From Pseudomonas sp. GV085 (GTDB taxonomy: Bacteria > Pseudomonadota > Gammaproteobacteria > Pseudomonadales > Pseudomonadaceae), in the NCBI RefSeq assembly GCF_003050925.1, contig NZ_QAOV01000007.1, positions 62,001 through 126,000 on the forward strand: a stretch of 64,000 nt of DNA. Reading direction: 5' to 3'. The first letter of the stretch is position 1; each line of letters opens with the position of its first letter. Position numbers and translations under genes: made by a program. Of this stretch, positions 16,976 to 24,678 are shown piece after piece. The notes below the pieces were generated by a model. The model was given only the letters and a program-made list of their open reading frames with translations, searched no databases and was not told the DNA's origin.

Positions 16976-17704
16976 ATGCTAGAAAACCTCTTGATGATTC
17001 TGGGGCTGTCAGGCTTCAGCCTTAAAGGCTTCGGCCCGCTGTTGCTGCAAGGCTCCTGGATGACTGTCAAATTATCCTTTCTGTGCTTGCTGGTGAGCGT
17101 TGGCCTGGGCCTGATCGGCGCCAGCGCCAAGCTTTCGAAATCGGCACTGCTGCGCGTCCCTGCGCAGGCCTACACCACGCTGATCCGCGGGGTGCCGGAC
17201 CTGGTGCTGATGCTGCTGATCTTCTACAGCCTGCAAACCTGGCTGACCTCGTTTACCGATTTCATGGAATGGGAATACATCGAAATCAACCCGTTCAGCG
17301 CCGGGGTCATTACCCTGGGCTTCATCTACGGGGCTTATTTCACCGAAACCTTCCGTGGCGCGATTCTCGCCGTACCGCGAGGGCAGATGGAAGCGGCTAC
17401 CGCCTACGGCCTGACCCGCGCTCAGCGCTTTCGCCTGGTGGTGTTCCCGCAAATGATGCGTTTTGCCCTGCCGGGCATCGGTAATAACTGGATGGTGATC
17501 CTCAAGGCCACCGCGCTGGTGTCGATCATTGGCCTGGCCGATCTGGTCAAGGTGGCCCAGGACGCGGGCAAGAGCTCCTATCAGCTGTTCTTCTTCCTGA
17601 TTCTGGCCGCCTTGATCTATCTGGTGATCACCACCGTTTCGAACTACGTCTTGCGCCGGATGGAAATCTTCTACGCCGCAGGCACCCGGGAGGCCGTGCG
17701 ATGA
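16976..17704 (+). CDS. Polar amino-acid ABC transporter permease (HisQ/AotQ type)
   Basis: 242 residues, about five membrane helices, beginning MLENLLMILGLSGFSLKGFG. The cytoplasmic EAA loop reads EAATAYGLTRAQRFRLVVFP, the ATPase contact of the HisMQ family. It pairs with the next permease, whose ATG overlaps its stop by four bases (ATGA). Inner membrane; substrate probably a cationic amino acid or related guanidino/amino compound by family resemblance. Confidence 0.9.
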   Translation: MLENLLMILGLSGFSLKGFGPLLLQGSWMTVKLSFLCLLVSVGLGLIGASAKLSKSALLRVPAQAYTTLIRGVPDLVLMLLIFYSLQTWLTSFTDFMEWEYIEINPFSAGVITLGFIYGAYFTETFRGAILAVPRGQMEAATAYGLTRAQRFRLVVFPQMMRFALPGIGNNWMVILKATALVSIIGLADLVKVAQDAGKSSYQLFFFLILAALIYLVITTVSNYVLRRMEIFYAAGTREAVR

Positions 17705-18411
17705 TCGAACTACTGCAGGAATACTGGAAACCTTTCCTGTTCCAGGACGGCACTCACATCACCGGGCTGGCCATGACCCTCTGGCTGCTCAGTGCCTCGA
17801 TCTTCTTCGGCTTCGTGATGTCGATCCCGCTGTCGATTGCCCGGGTCTCGAGCAATGTCTGGGTGCGCTGGCCGGTGCAGTTCTACACCTATCTGTTTCG
17901 GGGTACTCCACTCTATATTCAGCTGCTGATCTGTTACACCGGCATTTACAGCCTGGCCGCGGTGCGTGCCCAGCCTGTGCTGGACGCGTTCTTTCGCGAT
18001 GCGATGAACTGCACCATCCTGGCCTTCGCCCTGAACACCTGCGCCTACACCACGGAGATTTTCGCCGGGGCAATCCGCAGCATGGCCCACGGTGAAGTCG
18101 AAGCGGCCAAGGCTTACGGACTGACCGGCTGGAAGCTGTATGCCTACGTGATCATGCCATCGGCCTTGCGTCGCTCGTTGCCGTACTACAGCAACGAAGT
18201 GATCCTGATGCTGCACTCGACCACCGTGGCCTTCACCGCGACCATCCCGGACATCCTGAAAGTCGCACGGGACGCCAACTCGGCGACCTTCCTGACCTTC
18301 CAGTCGTTCGGCATCGCCGCGTTGATCTACCTGGCAGTCACTTTCTCTCTGGTCGGTCTGTTCCGCCTGGCTGAACGCCGTTGGTTGTCTTTCCTCGGCC
18401 CGGCTCACTAA
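17701..18411 (+). CDS. Polar amino-acid ABC transporter permease (HisM/AotM type)
   Basis: 236 residues with around five membrane helices. The EAA loop EVEAAKAYGLTGWKLYAYVI and the motif LFRGTPLYIQLLICYTGIYS are typical of the second HisMQ subunit. It starts inside the stop of the upstream permease (ATGA overlap) and is followed after 16 bases by the ATPase gene, so all three are co-translated. Confidence 0.9.
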   Translation: MIELLQEYWKPFLFQDGTHITGLAMTLWLLSASIFFGFVMSIPLSIARVSSNVWVRWPVQFYTYLFRGTPLYIQLLICYTGIYSLAAVRAQPVLDAFFRDAMNCTILAFALNTCAYTTEIFAGAIRSMAHGEVEAAKAYGLTGWKLYAYVIMPSALRRSLPYYSNEVILMLHSTTVAFTATIPDILKVARDANSATFLTFQSFGIAALIYLAVTFSLVGLFRLAERRWLSFLGPAH

Positions 18412-18427
18412 TTCAGGATGCTTGTTC

Positions 18428-19192
18428 ATGTACAAACTGACCGTTGAAAACCTGCACAAAAGTTATGGCAACCATGAAGTCCTCAAGGGCGTTTCGCTAA
18501 ACGCCAAGACCGGCGATGTGATCAGCCTGATTGGCGCCAGTGGTTCGGGCAAGAGCACCTTTCTGCGTTGCATCAACTTCCTGGAAACGCCCAATGACGG
18601 CGCCATGAGCCTGGACAACCAGCCGATTCAAATGGTCCATGACCGCCACGGCATGCGCGTGGCCGACGCCAATGAACTGCAACGCATCCGCACTCGCCTG
18701 GCGATGGTGTTCCAGCACTTCAACCTGTGGAGCCACATGACCGTGCTCGAGAACATCACCATGGCCCCACGCCGGGTGCTGGGCGTCAGCAAGAAGGACG
18801 CAGAGGATCGCGCCCGGCGCTACCTGGACAAGGTCGGTTTGCCGGCACGGGTGGCCGATCAATACCCGGCGTTTCTCTCGGGTGGTCAGCAGCAACGGGT
18901 CGCCATTGCTCGCGCCTTGAGCATGGAGCCGGAGATCATGCTGTTCGACGAGCCGACTTCGGCCCTGGACCCGGAACTGGTGGGCGAAGTGCTCAAGGTG
19001 ATCCAGGGGCTGGCCGAAGAAGGCCGCACCATGATCATGGTGACCCACGAAATGAGCTTCGCGCGCAAAGTATCGAACCAGGTGCTGTTCCTGCACCAGG
19101 GGCGAGTCGAAGAACAGGGTGCGCCCGAGGACGTATTGGGCAACCCTAAAAGTGAGCGTCTGCAGCAGTTCCTCAGCGGCAACCTGAAGTAA
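18428..19192 (+). CDS. Polar amino-acid ABC transporter ATPase (HisP/AotP type)
   Basis: 254 residues. Walker A GASGSGKST, Q-loop VFQHFNLW, signature LSGGQQQRVAIARAL, Walker B IMLFDEP, and switch His in MVTHEMSFAR are all present. The ATG at MYKLTVENL was chosen; a TTG two codons earlier in the same frame has no advantage. The sequence closely follows AotP-like ATPases of arginine/ornithine uptake. The nearby GntR and DUF1989 genes suggest a nitrogen-source role. Confidence 0.9.
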   Translation: MYKLTVENLHKSYGNHEVLKGVSLNAKTGDVISLIGASGSGKSTFLRCINFLETPNDGAMSLDNQPIQMVHDRHGMRVADANELQRIRTRLAMVFQHFNLWSHMTVLENITMAPRRVLGVSKKDAEDRARRYLDKVGLPARVADQYPAFLSGGQQQRVAIARALSMEPEIMLFDEPTSALDPELVGEVLKVIQGLAEEGRTMIMVTHEMSFARKVSNQVLFLHQGRVEEQGAPEDVLGNPKSERLQQFLSGNLK

Positions 19193-19196
19193 CCAG

Positions 19197-19234
19197 AGCG
19201 CCTTCGAGCAACCGCAGGGTCGCTCGAAGGCGCT
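19197..19234. terminator. Strong hairpin between converging genes
   Basis: AGCGCCTTCGAGC and GCTCGAAGGCGCT form a perfect 13-pair stem with a 12-base loop just after the ATPase stop. There is no T-run, so it may act as a bidirectional stop or 3'-end protector between the ABC and ars operons. Confidence 0.5.
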
Positions 19235-19275
19235 GGCTCCCTCAAAGGCCACTCAATAGCCGCCCTCGGAAAACC

Positions 19276-20511
19276 CTAAACTACGTCGTCAAGTAGCGAC
19301 ACAGAATGCTTGGGCAGACCTATGGAAATCAAGGCTGCGAGCAGTACGAACGCGCTCGATAGCCACAAGCACGCCCCCAGCCCATACACCTGATAAACCC
19401 AACCGGAAAGCACCGTGCCGATCAGGCGCCCCATGGCGTTGGACATGTAATAAAACCCCACATCCAGCGACACACCATCTTCCTTGGCGTAGGACACGAT
19501 CAGGTAGCTGTGGAGCGACGAATTCACTGCGAACAACGCACCAAAAACCATTAATCCGCCGAGCAGCACCCCCTGTTGCGACAGCCCGGTGTTCAGCCCG
19601 AGAGCAATGGCCGCCGGCAGACCGGCCAGTGCCAGCGCCCACAGAAATGCCGCACGACCATCCGGTACGTGTCCACGCTTCTTGCCGGTGATGTGGGGTG
19701 CGAAGGACTGCACGATGCCGTAGCCAATCACCCAGGCCGCCAGGAAGCCGCCAACCTGCCAGAAGTCCCAGCCGAAGACACCGCTCAGGTACACCGGCAA
19801 GGCCACCACGAACCAGACATCGCGGGCACCGAACAGGAACATCCGCGCCGCCGAGAGGATATTGATCGCCCGGCTCTTGGACAGGATGTCGCGAAACTTT
19901 GGCTTGGCTTTCGCTTTGCCCAGATCCTTCTTCAACAGGATCAAACTGCTGATCCAGGTCAGCGCCAGGACACCGGCCATGGCCAGCAAGGCGCCCTTGA
20001 AGCCGATCAAGGCCAGCAAGGCTGCACCAAGAAAGAAGCCGACACCCTTGAGCGCGTTCTTCGAGCCGGTGAGGATTGCCACCCACTGGTAGAGCTTGCC
20101 CTGCTGCCCATCCGGAACCAGAAGCTTGATCGAGCTTTTCGCGCTCATCTTGTTCAGGTCTTTGGCAATCCCCGACAGCGCCTGCGCGCCCATCACCCAT
20201 GGGATGGTCAGCGAGGCCACCGGAACCGTCAGCATCAGCAGCGCCGCGACCTGGAGGCCCAGCCCGATGTTCATGGTTCGGTTCAGCCCCAGCCGGGCGC
20301 CGAGGTAGCCACCCACCAGGTTGGTGATCACGCCAAAGAGTTCGTAGAACAGAAACAACGCCGCGATTTGCAGTGGGCTGTAGCCCAACGCGTGAAAGTG
20401 CAGCACCACCAACATGCGCAAGGCGCCGTCGGTGAGGGTGAAGGCCCAGTAGTTGCCTGTCACGAGCAGGTACTGCCGCACTTGCGGAGCGAGGGCTGAC
20501 AACGCTTTCAT
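19276..20511 (-). CDS. arsJ: ArsJ organoarsenical efflux permease (MFS)
   Basis: 411-residue, roughly 12-TM MFS protein starting MKALSALAPQVRQYLLVTGNY. In the ArsJ system the partner GAPDH joins arsenate to glyceraldehyde-3-phosphate, and ArsJ exports the unstable 1-arseno-3-phosphoglycerate, which falls apart outside the cell. Identification rests on sequence style (LVGGYLGARLGLNRTMNIGL, GIAKDLNKMSAKSSIK) and on the diagnostic order arsR, GAPDH, arsJ on one strand. The ATG follows the GAPDH stop by 9 bases with GAGGAG in between. No arsB, arsC or arsH is present in the window. Confidence 0.92.
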   Translation of the reverse strand: MKALSALAPQVRQYLLVTGNYWAFTLTDGALRMLVVLHFHALGYSPLQIAALFLFYELFGVITNLVGGYLGARLGLNRTMNIGLGLQVAALLMLTVPVASLTIPWVMGAQALSGIAKDLNKMSAKSSIKLLVPDGQQGKLYQWVAILTGSKNALKGVGFFLGAALLALIGFKGALLAMAGVLALTWISSLILLKKDLGKAKAKPKFRDILSKSRAINILSAARMFLFGARDVWFVVALPVYLSGVFGWDFWQVGGFLAAWVIGYGIVQSFAPHITGKKRGHVPDGRAAFLWALALAGLPAAIALGLNTGLSQQGVLLGGLMVFGALFAVNSSLHSYLIVSYAKEDGVSLDVGFYYMSNAMGRLIGTVLSGWVYQVYGLGACLWLSSAFVLLAALISIGLPKHSVSLLDDVV

Positions 20512-20520
20512 GACCGCTCC

Positions 20521-21525
20521 TCAGACCGCTAGACCGACCATTTTCGCCAGTTCGACAGTGCGGTTGGCATAACCCCACTCGTTGTCGTACCAGGCATAAA
20601 GTTTGACCTGGGTGCCGTTGATGACCATGGTCGACAGCGCATCGATGATCGATGAGCGCGGGTCGGTACGGTAGTCGATGGACACCAGCGGACGCACCTC
20701 GAAACCGAGGATGCCTTTGAGCTCGTTCTCGGAAGCGTCCTTGAGCAACTGATTCACTTCTTCCACAGTGGTGGCACGCTCGACTTCAAAGACACAATCG
20801 GTCAGCGATGCATTGGCCAGTGGCACCCGTACCGCGTGACCATTCAGGCGTCCGCGCAACTCCGGGAAGATTTCGGCAATGGCGGTGGCCGAGCCGGTGC
20901 TGGTTGGAATCAAACTCATCCCGGACGCACGCGCACGGCGCAGATCCTTGTGCGGCTGATCGAGGATGCTCTGGGTGTTGGTCAGGTCGTGGATGGTGGT
21001 GATCGAACCGTGGCGAATGCCCAGCTTTTCGTGGATGACTTTCACCACTGGCGCCAGGCAATTGGTGGTGCAGGAGGCGGCGGTCACAATGCGGTGCTGC
21101 GCTGGGTCGAACAGGTGCTGGTTGACGCCCATCACCACGTTCAAGGCGCCCTGCTCCTTGACCGGTGCACAGACCACCACACGCTTCACGCCTTGGTCCA
21201 GGTAGGCCTGCAACACCGCCACGGTTTTCATCTTGCCGCTGGCTTCAATCACCAGATCGCAGCCCGACCAGTCGGTGTCGGCAATCGCCTTGTTGGCCGT
21301 GACCTTGATGCGCTTATTGTCGATGACGACGCTGTCGCCTTCGGTGCTGGCTTCATTGTGCCAACGGCCATGCACCGAGTCGAAGTTGATCAGGTGCGCA
21401 TGGGTCGCCGCGTCCCCTGCCGGATCGTTGATCTGCACGAATTCAAACTCTGGCCAGCTCCAGGCGGCCCGCAGCGCGAGGCGACCGATCCGGCCAAAAC
21501 CATTGATGCCAACTTTGATAGTCAT
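20521..21525 (-). CDS. ArsJ-associated glyceraldehyde-3-phosphate dehydrogenase
   Basis: 334 residues. NAD-binding start [20 protein letters not shown], catalytic cysteine 152 in [10 protein letters not shown] with the following [11 protein letters not shown], and the C-terminal [11 protein letters not shown] are those of phosphorylating GAPDH. In this setting it uses arsenate in place of phosphate to make 1-arseno-3-phosphoglycerate for ArsJ. The in-frame upstream extension was rejected because homology begins exactly at MTIKVGING. It lies between arsR (74-base gap) and arsJ (9-base gap). It is a specialised paralogue rather than the housekeeping enzyme. Confidence 0.92.
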   Translation of the reverse strand: MTIKVGINGFGRIGRLALRAAWSWPEFEFVQINDPAGDAATHAHLINFDSVHGRWHNEASTEGDSVVIDNKRIKVTANKAIADTDWSGCDLVIEASGKMKTVAVLQAYLDQGVKRVVVCAPVKEQGALNVVMGVNQHLFDPAQHRIVTAASCTTNCLAPVVKVIHEKLGIRHGSITTIHDLTNTQSILDQPHKDLRRARASGMSLIPTSTGSATAIAEIFPELRGRLNGHAVRVPLANASLTDCVFEVERATTVEEVNQLLKDASENELKGILGFEVRPLVSIDYRTDPRSSIIDALSTMVINGTQVKLYAWYDNEWGYANRTVELAKMVGLAV

Positions 21526-21599
21526 GTTGTTGTGCTCTGTATTTGTTGTCAGTGGGCGTTCGACTGGATCTCGAACTGGCCGATGTAGTCGACCTGGCT

Positions 21600-21956
21600 T
21601 TAACAACAGGCGAGTGCCCTTTCAGGACGGTCGCCCATCTCTTCAAGGCGTTTGGCATCAGGACTTAACCAGTGCTTGTTGCTTTCGAGCACCGTTGTCA
21701 GCACTTGATGAACCCAATCCGGGAGATTCGGGTGCAGTCGGTAATAGACCCATTGGCCTTGCCGGCGGTCCGACAACAGGCCACAAGTTCTCAGTTGTGC
21801 GAGGTGCCTGGAGATTTTTGGCTGACTCTCGTTCAGCGCGCAGGTCAGCTCGCAAACACATAACTCTCCTTCACGGGTGATGAGCATCATCGTGCGCACC
21901 CGAGTGTCGTCAGCCAGGCATTTGAAAACAGTGGTCGGTGTCAGATGGTCAGCCAT
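21600..21956 (-). CDS. arsR: ArsR-family arsenic-responsive repressor
   Basis: 118-residue winged-helix repressor. The arsenite-binding motif ELCVCEL (Cys33 and Cys35) sits at the start of the recognition region, followed by [22 protein letters not shown] and the wing [14 protein letters not shown] Cys-Cys pair ends the protein. It is the first gene of arsR-GAPDH-arsJ and should release its promoter when As(III) binds. The upstream AT-rich inverted repeat at 22064-22095 is a candidate operator. Confidence 0.92.
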   Translation of the reverse strand: MADHLTPTTVFKCLADDTRVRTMMLITREGELCVCELTCALNESQPKISRHLAQLRTCGLLSDRRQGQWVYYRLHPNLPDWVHQVLTTVLESNKHWLSPDAKRLEEMGDRPERALACC

Positions 21957-22063
21957 ATCGGTTCTCAGTGCTTGTTTTTGACCAAGACGAACATCTTGAT
22001 GCGCTCATGAATTTCGTGAAGGAGGACACGGGCTTTGCCGGTCATTGTGAAGCCTCGGCTCAT

Positions 22064-22095
22064 ATACGGTTTATCGCATATATGGATTACCGTAT
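22064..22095. promoter_or_regulatory. Candidate ars promoter/operator inverted repeat
   Basis: ATACGGT and ACCGTAT are exact reverse complements separated by 18 AT-rich bases; CATATATG inside the spacer is itself a palindrome. It lies 108 bases upstream of arsR, in the only AT-rich stretch there. Confidence 0.4.
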
Positions 22096-22155
22096 GCAAC
22101 GTAAAGAGACAACTGCAAACCAATACATCAAAGCGATTGGACTTCGTACCACTGC

Positions 22156-22308
22156 ATGCGCCTCGACATCGACGCCCTGATGGACTGCGACACCGTGGCC
22201 ACGCTCCCTGGCTGGGCGCATTCGAAAGGCGCACGACTGGAAGTGCTGATCGCCGACCGCCTCGGCATGACGGTTGTGAATGACCAGGATCCGGTATCGA
22301 TGGGGTGA
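22156..22308 (+). pseudogene. C-terminal fragment of a DUF4406 (deoxyribosyltransferase-like) protein
   Basis: The frame encodes MRLDIDALMDCDTVATLPGW, then AHSKGARLEVLIADRLGMTV, the C-terminal half of DUF4406 proteins (usual LLPGW..S.GARLE..IA..LG pattern). Homology-like residues continue upstream of the ATG to about 22105 (SDWTSYHC) but the N-terminal nucleotide-binding part is absent. Relatives occur in phages and Pseudomonas. As it stands it is 50 residues and probably non-functional. Confidence 0.6.
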
Positions 22309-22403
22309 CTGTCGGTCTCACCTTTTGTCGTAAGCCGATTGACTGACAGAGACCTTTGGAGCCCAGTGATCAGCTGGCTAAACCTGATCAGGAGAGGAAC
22401 ACC

Positions 22404-22760
22404 ATGTCGAAGATAACGGTGATATCCGGTGACTTTCTGACAGGTGATGCTGAATTTCAATCTGGACTGTTCATTTTGAAATCCGCAGTAAAACCTTCCC
22501 TTAAAATAAAGATACCCCTTTCAAAACTGGAAACTTTAGAAACAGCAACCGAGGAAATAGTTAATAAGAAAGGCAGCGTTATTCGATGGAGCCTGGCTGG
22601 AGCATTGCTTTTAGGTCCGGTTGGACTGGCTGCGGGCTGGTGGCTATGTGACAAAGAAAAGGAAATAACTTTCTACGCAAAATTCAAGGATGGCCGCTGC
22701 CTTCTTGCCACAACTGATGTCGACACTTACTCTAAAATCTCTGCGTCTGCCCTCAAGTAA
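22404..22760 (+). CDS. Hypothetical 118-residue protein with a membrane hairpin
   Basis: No family recognised. Begins MSKITVISGDFLTGDAEFQ with AGGAGAGG 6 bases upstream. Residues about 70-90 (WSLAGALLLGPVGLAAGWWL) form one membrane segment or a tight hairpin; both flanks are polar and Lys-rich. It resembles small SHOCT/bPH-like proteins only in layout. The gene is markedly AT-richer than its neighbours with many AAA/ATA codons, suggesting recent acquisition. It stands alone, with fragments of other genes on both sides. Confidence 0.65.
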   Translation: MSKITVISGDFLTGDAEFQSGLFILKSAVKPSLKIKIPLSKLETLETATEEIVNKKGSVIRWSLAGALLLGPVGLAAGWWLCDKEKEITFYAKFKDGRCLLATTDVDTYSKISASALK

Positions 22761-22874
22761 CGCCATTCCCCCCTCCCCTTCAAAGTCAGCCGCTATAGTA
22801 TTCACGGCTGAACTGCGATGGACTTTCATAGCCGACCTTGAAAGCCGCACTGGATACGTCCTGGTGTGTTGGCA

Positions 22875-23009
22875 CCGATGCCGAATTGACCCAGTCGCCG
22901 AGATGTCACTGAGCCTGTCTGTTCCTCTCGAACCTTTTCCTATGCGGGATTTGTGCAGATTTAGAGGTGAGTCAGTCTTGACTCGGCACGTGGGTCAATT
23001 CGGCGTCGG
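22875..23009. repeat. Small inverted-repeat element (MITE or solo IS ends)
   Basis: CCGATGCCGAATTGACCCA at 22875-22893 is matched in reverse complement at 22991-23009 with one mismatch. The GGGTCAATTCGGC-type ends look like IS21-family termini, and another AATTGACCC follows at about 23040. The 97-base interior has a second small repeat, GAGTCA-N4-TGACTC at 22969-22984, and no gene. This fills most of the otherwise empty 22761-23091 gap. Confidence 0.5.
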
Positions 23010-23091
23010 CGTCAACAGGACGTGTCGGCGCAGAGGTAAATTGACCCGTTCAGAACTCTCGAAATGAGCGCGATACGCTTATGCTGCGCTC

Positions 23092-24399
23092 TTAGAGAAG
23101 TGGAATGCTGTAGCTCACAAACACCCGGTTCTGGTCTTGATCACGGGCGGCTTCGCTATTGGATTTACCATTGCGCCAGCCGAAACCCACGTTTTTAAGT
23201 GCACCGGATTGAACGACGTAGTCCAGAAAGATATCCCTTTCCCATTCTTTCTGATTGTCGCCGGTTCTCGTCTTGATATTGTCCCCGGAGAGGTACATGA
23301 CCGAGGCTTTCAGGCCAGGGACACCCAGGGCGGCAAAGTCATAGGCGTACTGACCGAATGACGTACGTTCCCCTGCGCGGGTGAAGCTCTGGATCAGACG
23401 GTCTGTGTACAGGTACAAGCTGCTGCCTGCGGCGCCTTTATCCACCAAACTACCCTGGTTGAGCTGGGTGAAGCTGCTACCCTCCGAAACGCTTTGGTAG
23501 CCCGCAGTAAATGCGTGGGCGCCAAGGCTGTAAATCAATGCAGCACTCCAGAGACGGTTGTCGATCACGCCATCACCGTTTTCGGTGAAGCCACTGATTC
23601 TGTAACCTGATGTACCGGAGCTGTTTTCACCTGACGAGTCAGTTTTGAAGTAACGCAGGTCGGTTTTCAGGGATTGATTGTCCGAGAACGCAAGCGTGTG
23701 AATCAGTCCGAAAAACTGCTGGTTATAGTAGTTCTCGAGATGGGCATAGTAGTACTGAGCCGTCAGATCCCTGGTGACTTTCCAGTCGCCCCCGACGAAG
23801 TCGAACTGGTTGCTTTCACGCGTACCGCCCATAGCGGCCAGCCCCGTCTGATCCGTTGAACCGCGACCTGTTGCATGTTCAATTCGCCCACCCGTCAGGG
23901 TCAGATCCTTGAACTCGCTCGAGGTGATTTGGCCGCCCTCGAAGGTTTGTGGAAGCACCCTCCCATCGTTGGCGACCAGAATCGGAAGTTTCGGAATCAA
24001 GGTGCCGTAGCGCAGTTCAGTCTTCGACATTTTGACTTTTCCGGTCAGCCCCAGCCGGCTCCACTCGTCGACGGCGCGGTTGTCACTGTCCGAGGGAATC
24101 ATAGAGCTGCCGACGTGTCGTCCCTTGCCAGTGTCCAGGGTAATGCCCAGCAACCCCAGGGCATCAACACCAAAACCAACGGTACCCTCGGTATATCCCG
24201 ACTTGAAGTCCAACATGAAACCTTGCGCCCACTCTTCGGTTTTCGAAGGTGCAGCGGTGCCATCACGGTTGTCGTTATTGAAGTAGAAGCTCCTCATTCC
24301 CAAGGCAGCTTTGCTATCACTCAGGAAGTCAGCAAACGCCTGGCTACTCAGGGCAATGCTGCCAAACAGCAAAGTTGCAGAAACTTTCTTTACGCTCAC
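23092..24399 (-). CDS. OprD-family outer-membrane porin
   Basis: 435 residues with a signal peptide (MSVKKVSATLLFGSIALSSQ, cleaved before DFLSDSKAAL). The mature start DFLSDSKAALGMRSFYFNND, the EEWAQGFMLDFKSGYTEG strand and the C-terminal aromatic-rich end (VSYSIPLL) define the OprD family of 18-stranded porins for small acids and amino acids. It stands next to the acyl-CoA ligase cluster on the same strand, but a 279-base gap suggests its own promoter. The substrate is probably the acid handled by that cluster. Confidence 0.9.
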   Translation of the reverse strand: MSVKKVSATLLFGSIALSSQAFADFLSDSKAALGMRSFYFNNDNRDGTAAPSKTEEWAQGFMLDFKSGYTEGTVGFGVDALGLLGITLDTGKGRHVGSSMIPSDSDNRAVDEWSRLGLTGKVKMSKTELRYGTLIPKLPILVANDGRVLPQTFEGGQITSSEFKDLTLTGGRIEHATGRGSTDQTGLAAMGGTRESNQFDFVGGDWKVTRDLTAQYYYAHLENYYNQQFFGLIHTLAFSDNQSLKTDLRYFKTDSSGENSSGTSGYRISGFTENGDGVIDNRLWSAALIYSLGAHAFTAGYQSVSEGSSFTQLNQGSLVDKGAAGSSLYLYTDRLIQSFTRAGERTSFGQYAYDFAALGVPGLKASVMYLSGDNIKTRTGDNQKEWERDIFLDYVVQSGALKNVGFGWRNGKSNSEAARDQDQNRVFVSYSIPLL

Positions 24400-24678
24400 T
24401 TATAACGCTCCGATTTTTTTATATTTGTAAGTAACAGAAGCAACAAGGAAATCTTCCAGGCCAACGCAACACACACGAATCCCACGCAGAGTTCGCTCAC
24501 GCGAATTCATCAACTGAATATGCGCAAATTGCTCAACCCTTCAGGCAACTTTTGTTTGTTTGCAGTGCGTATGATTTTTGACTACCTAATTGGCAGCACC
24601 GTGCGAGTTATATCTGCGAACCAAAGTTTTCATCCATACTAAACAATTCAGTTCCCCTTGGGGTGAGCTGAACACGCC

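Noticed and set aside
19289-20578. 429-residue minus-strand frame in another phase of arsJ
   Set aside because: Arg/Gly-rich out-of-frame translation; arsJ itself has the MFS pattern and the GAPDH-coupled start.
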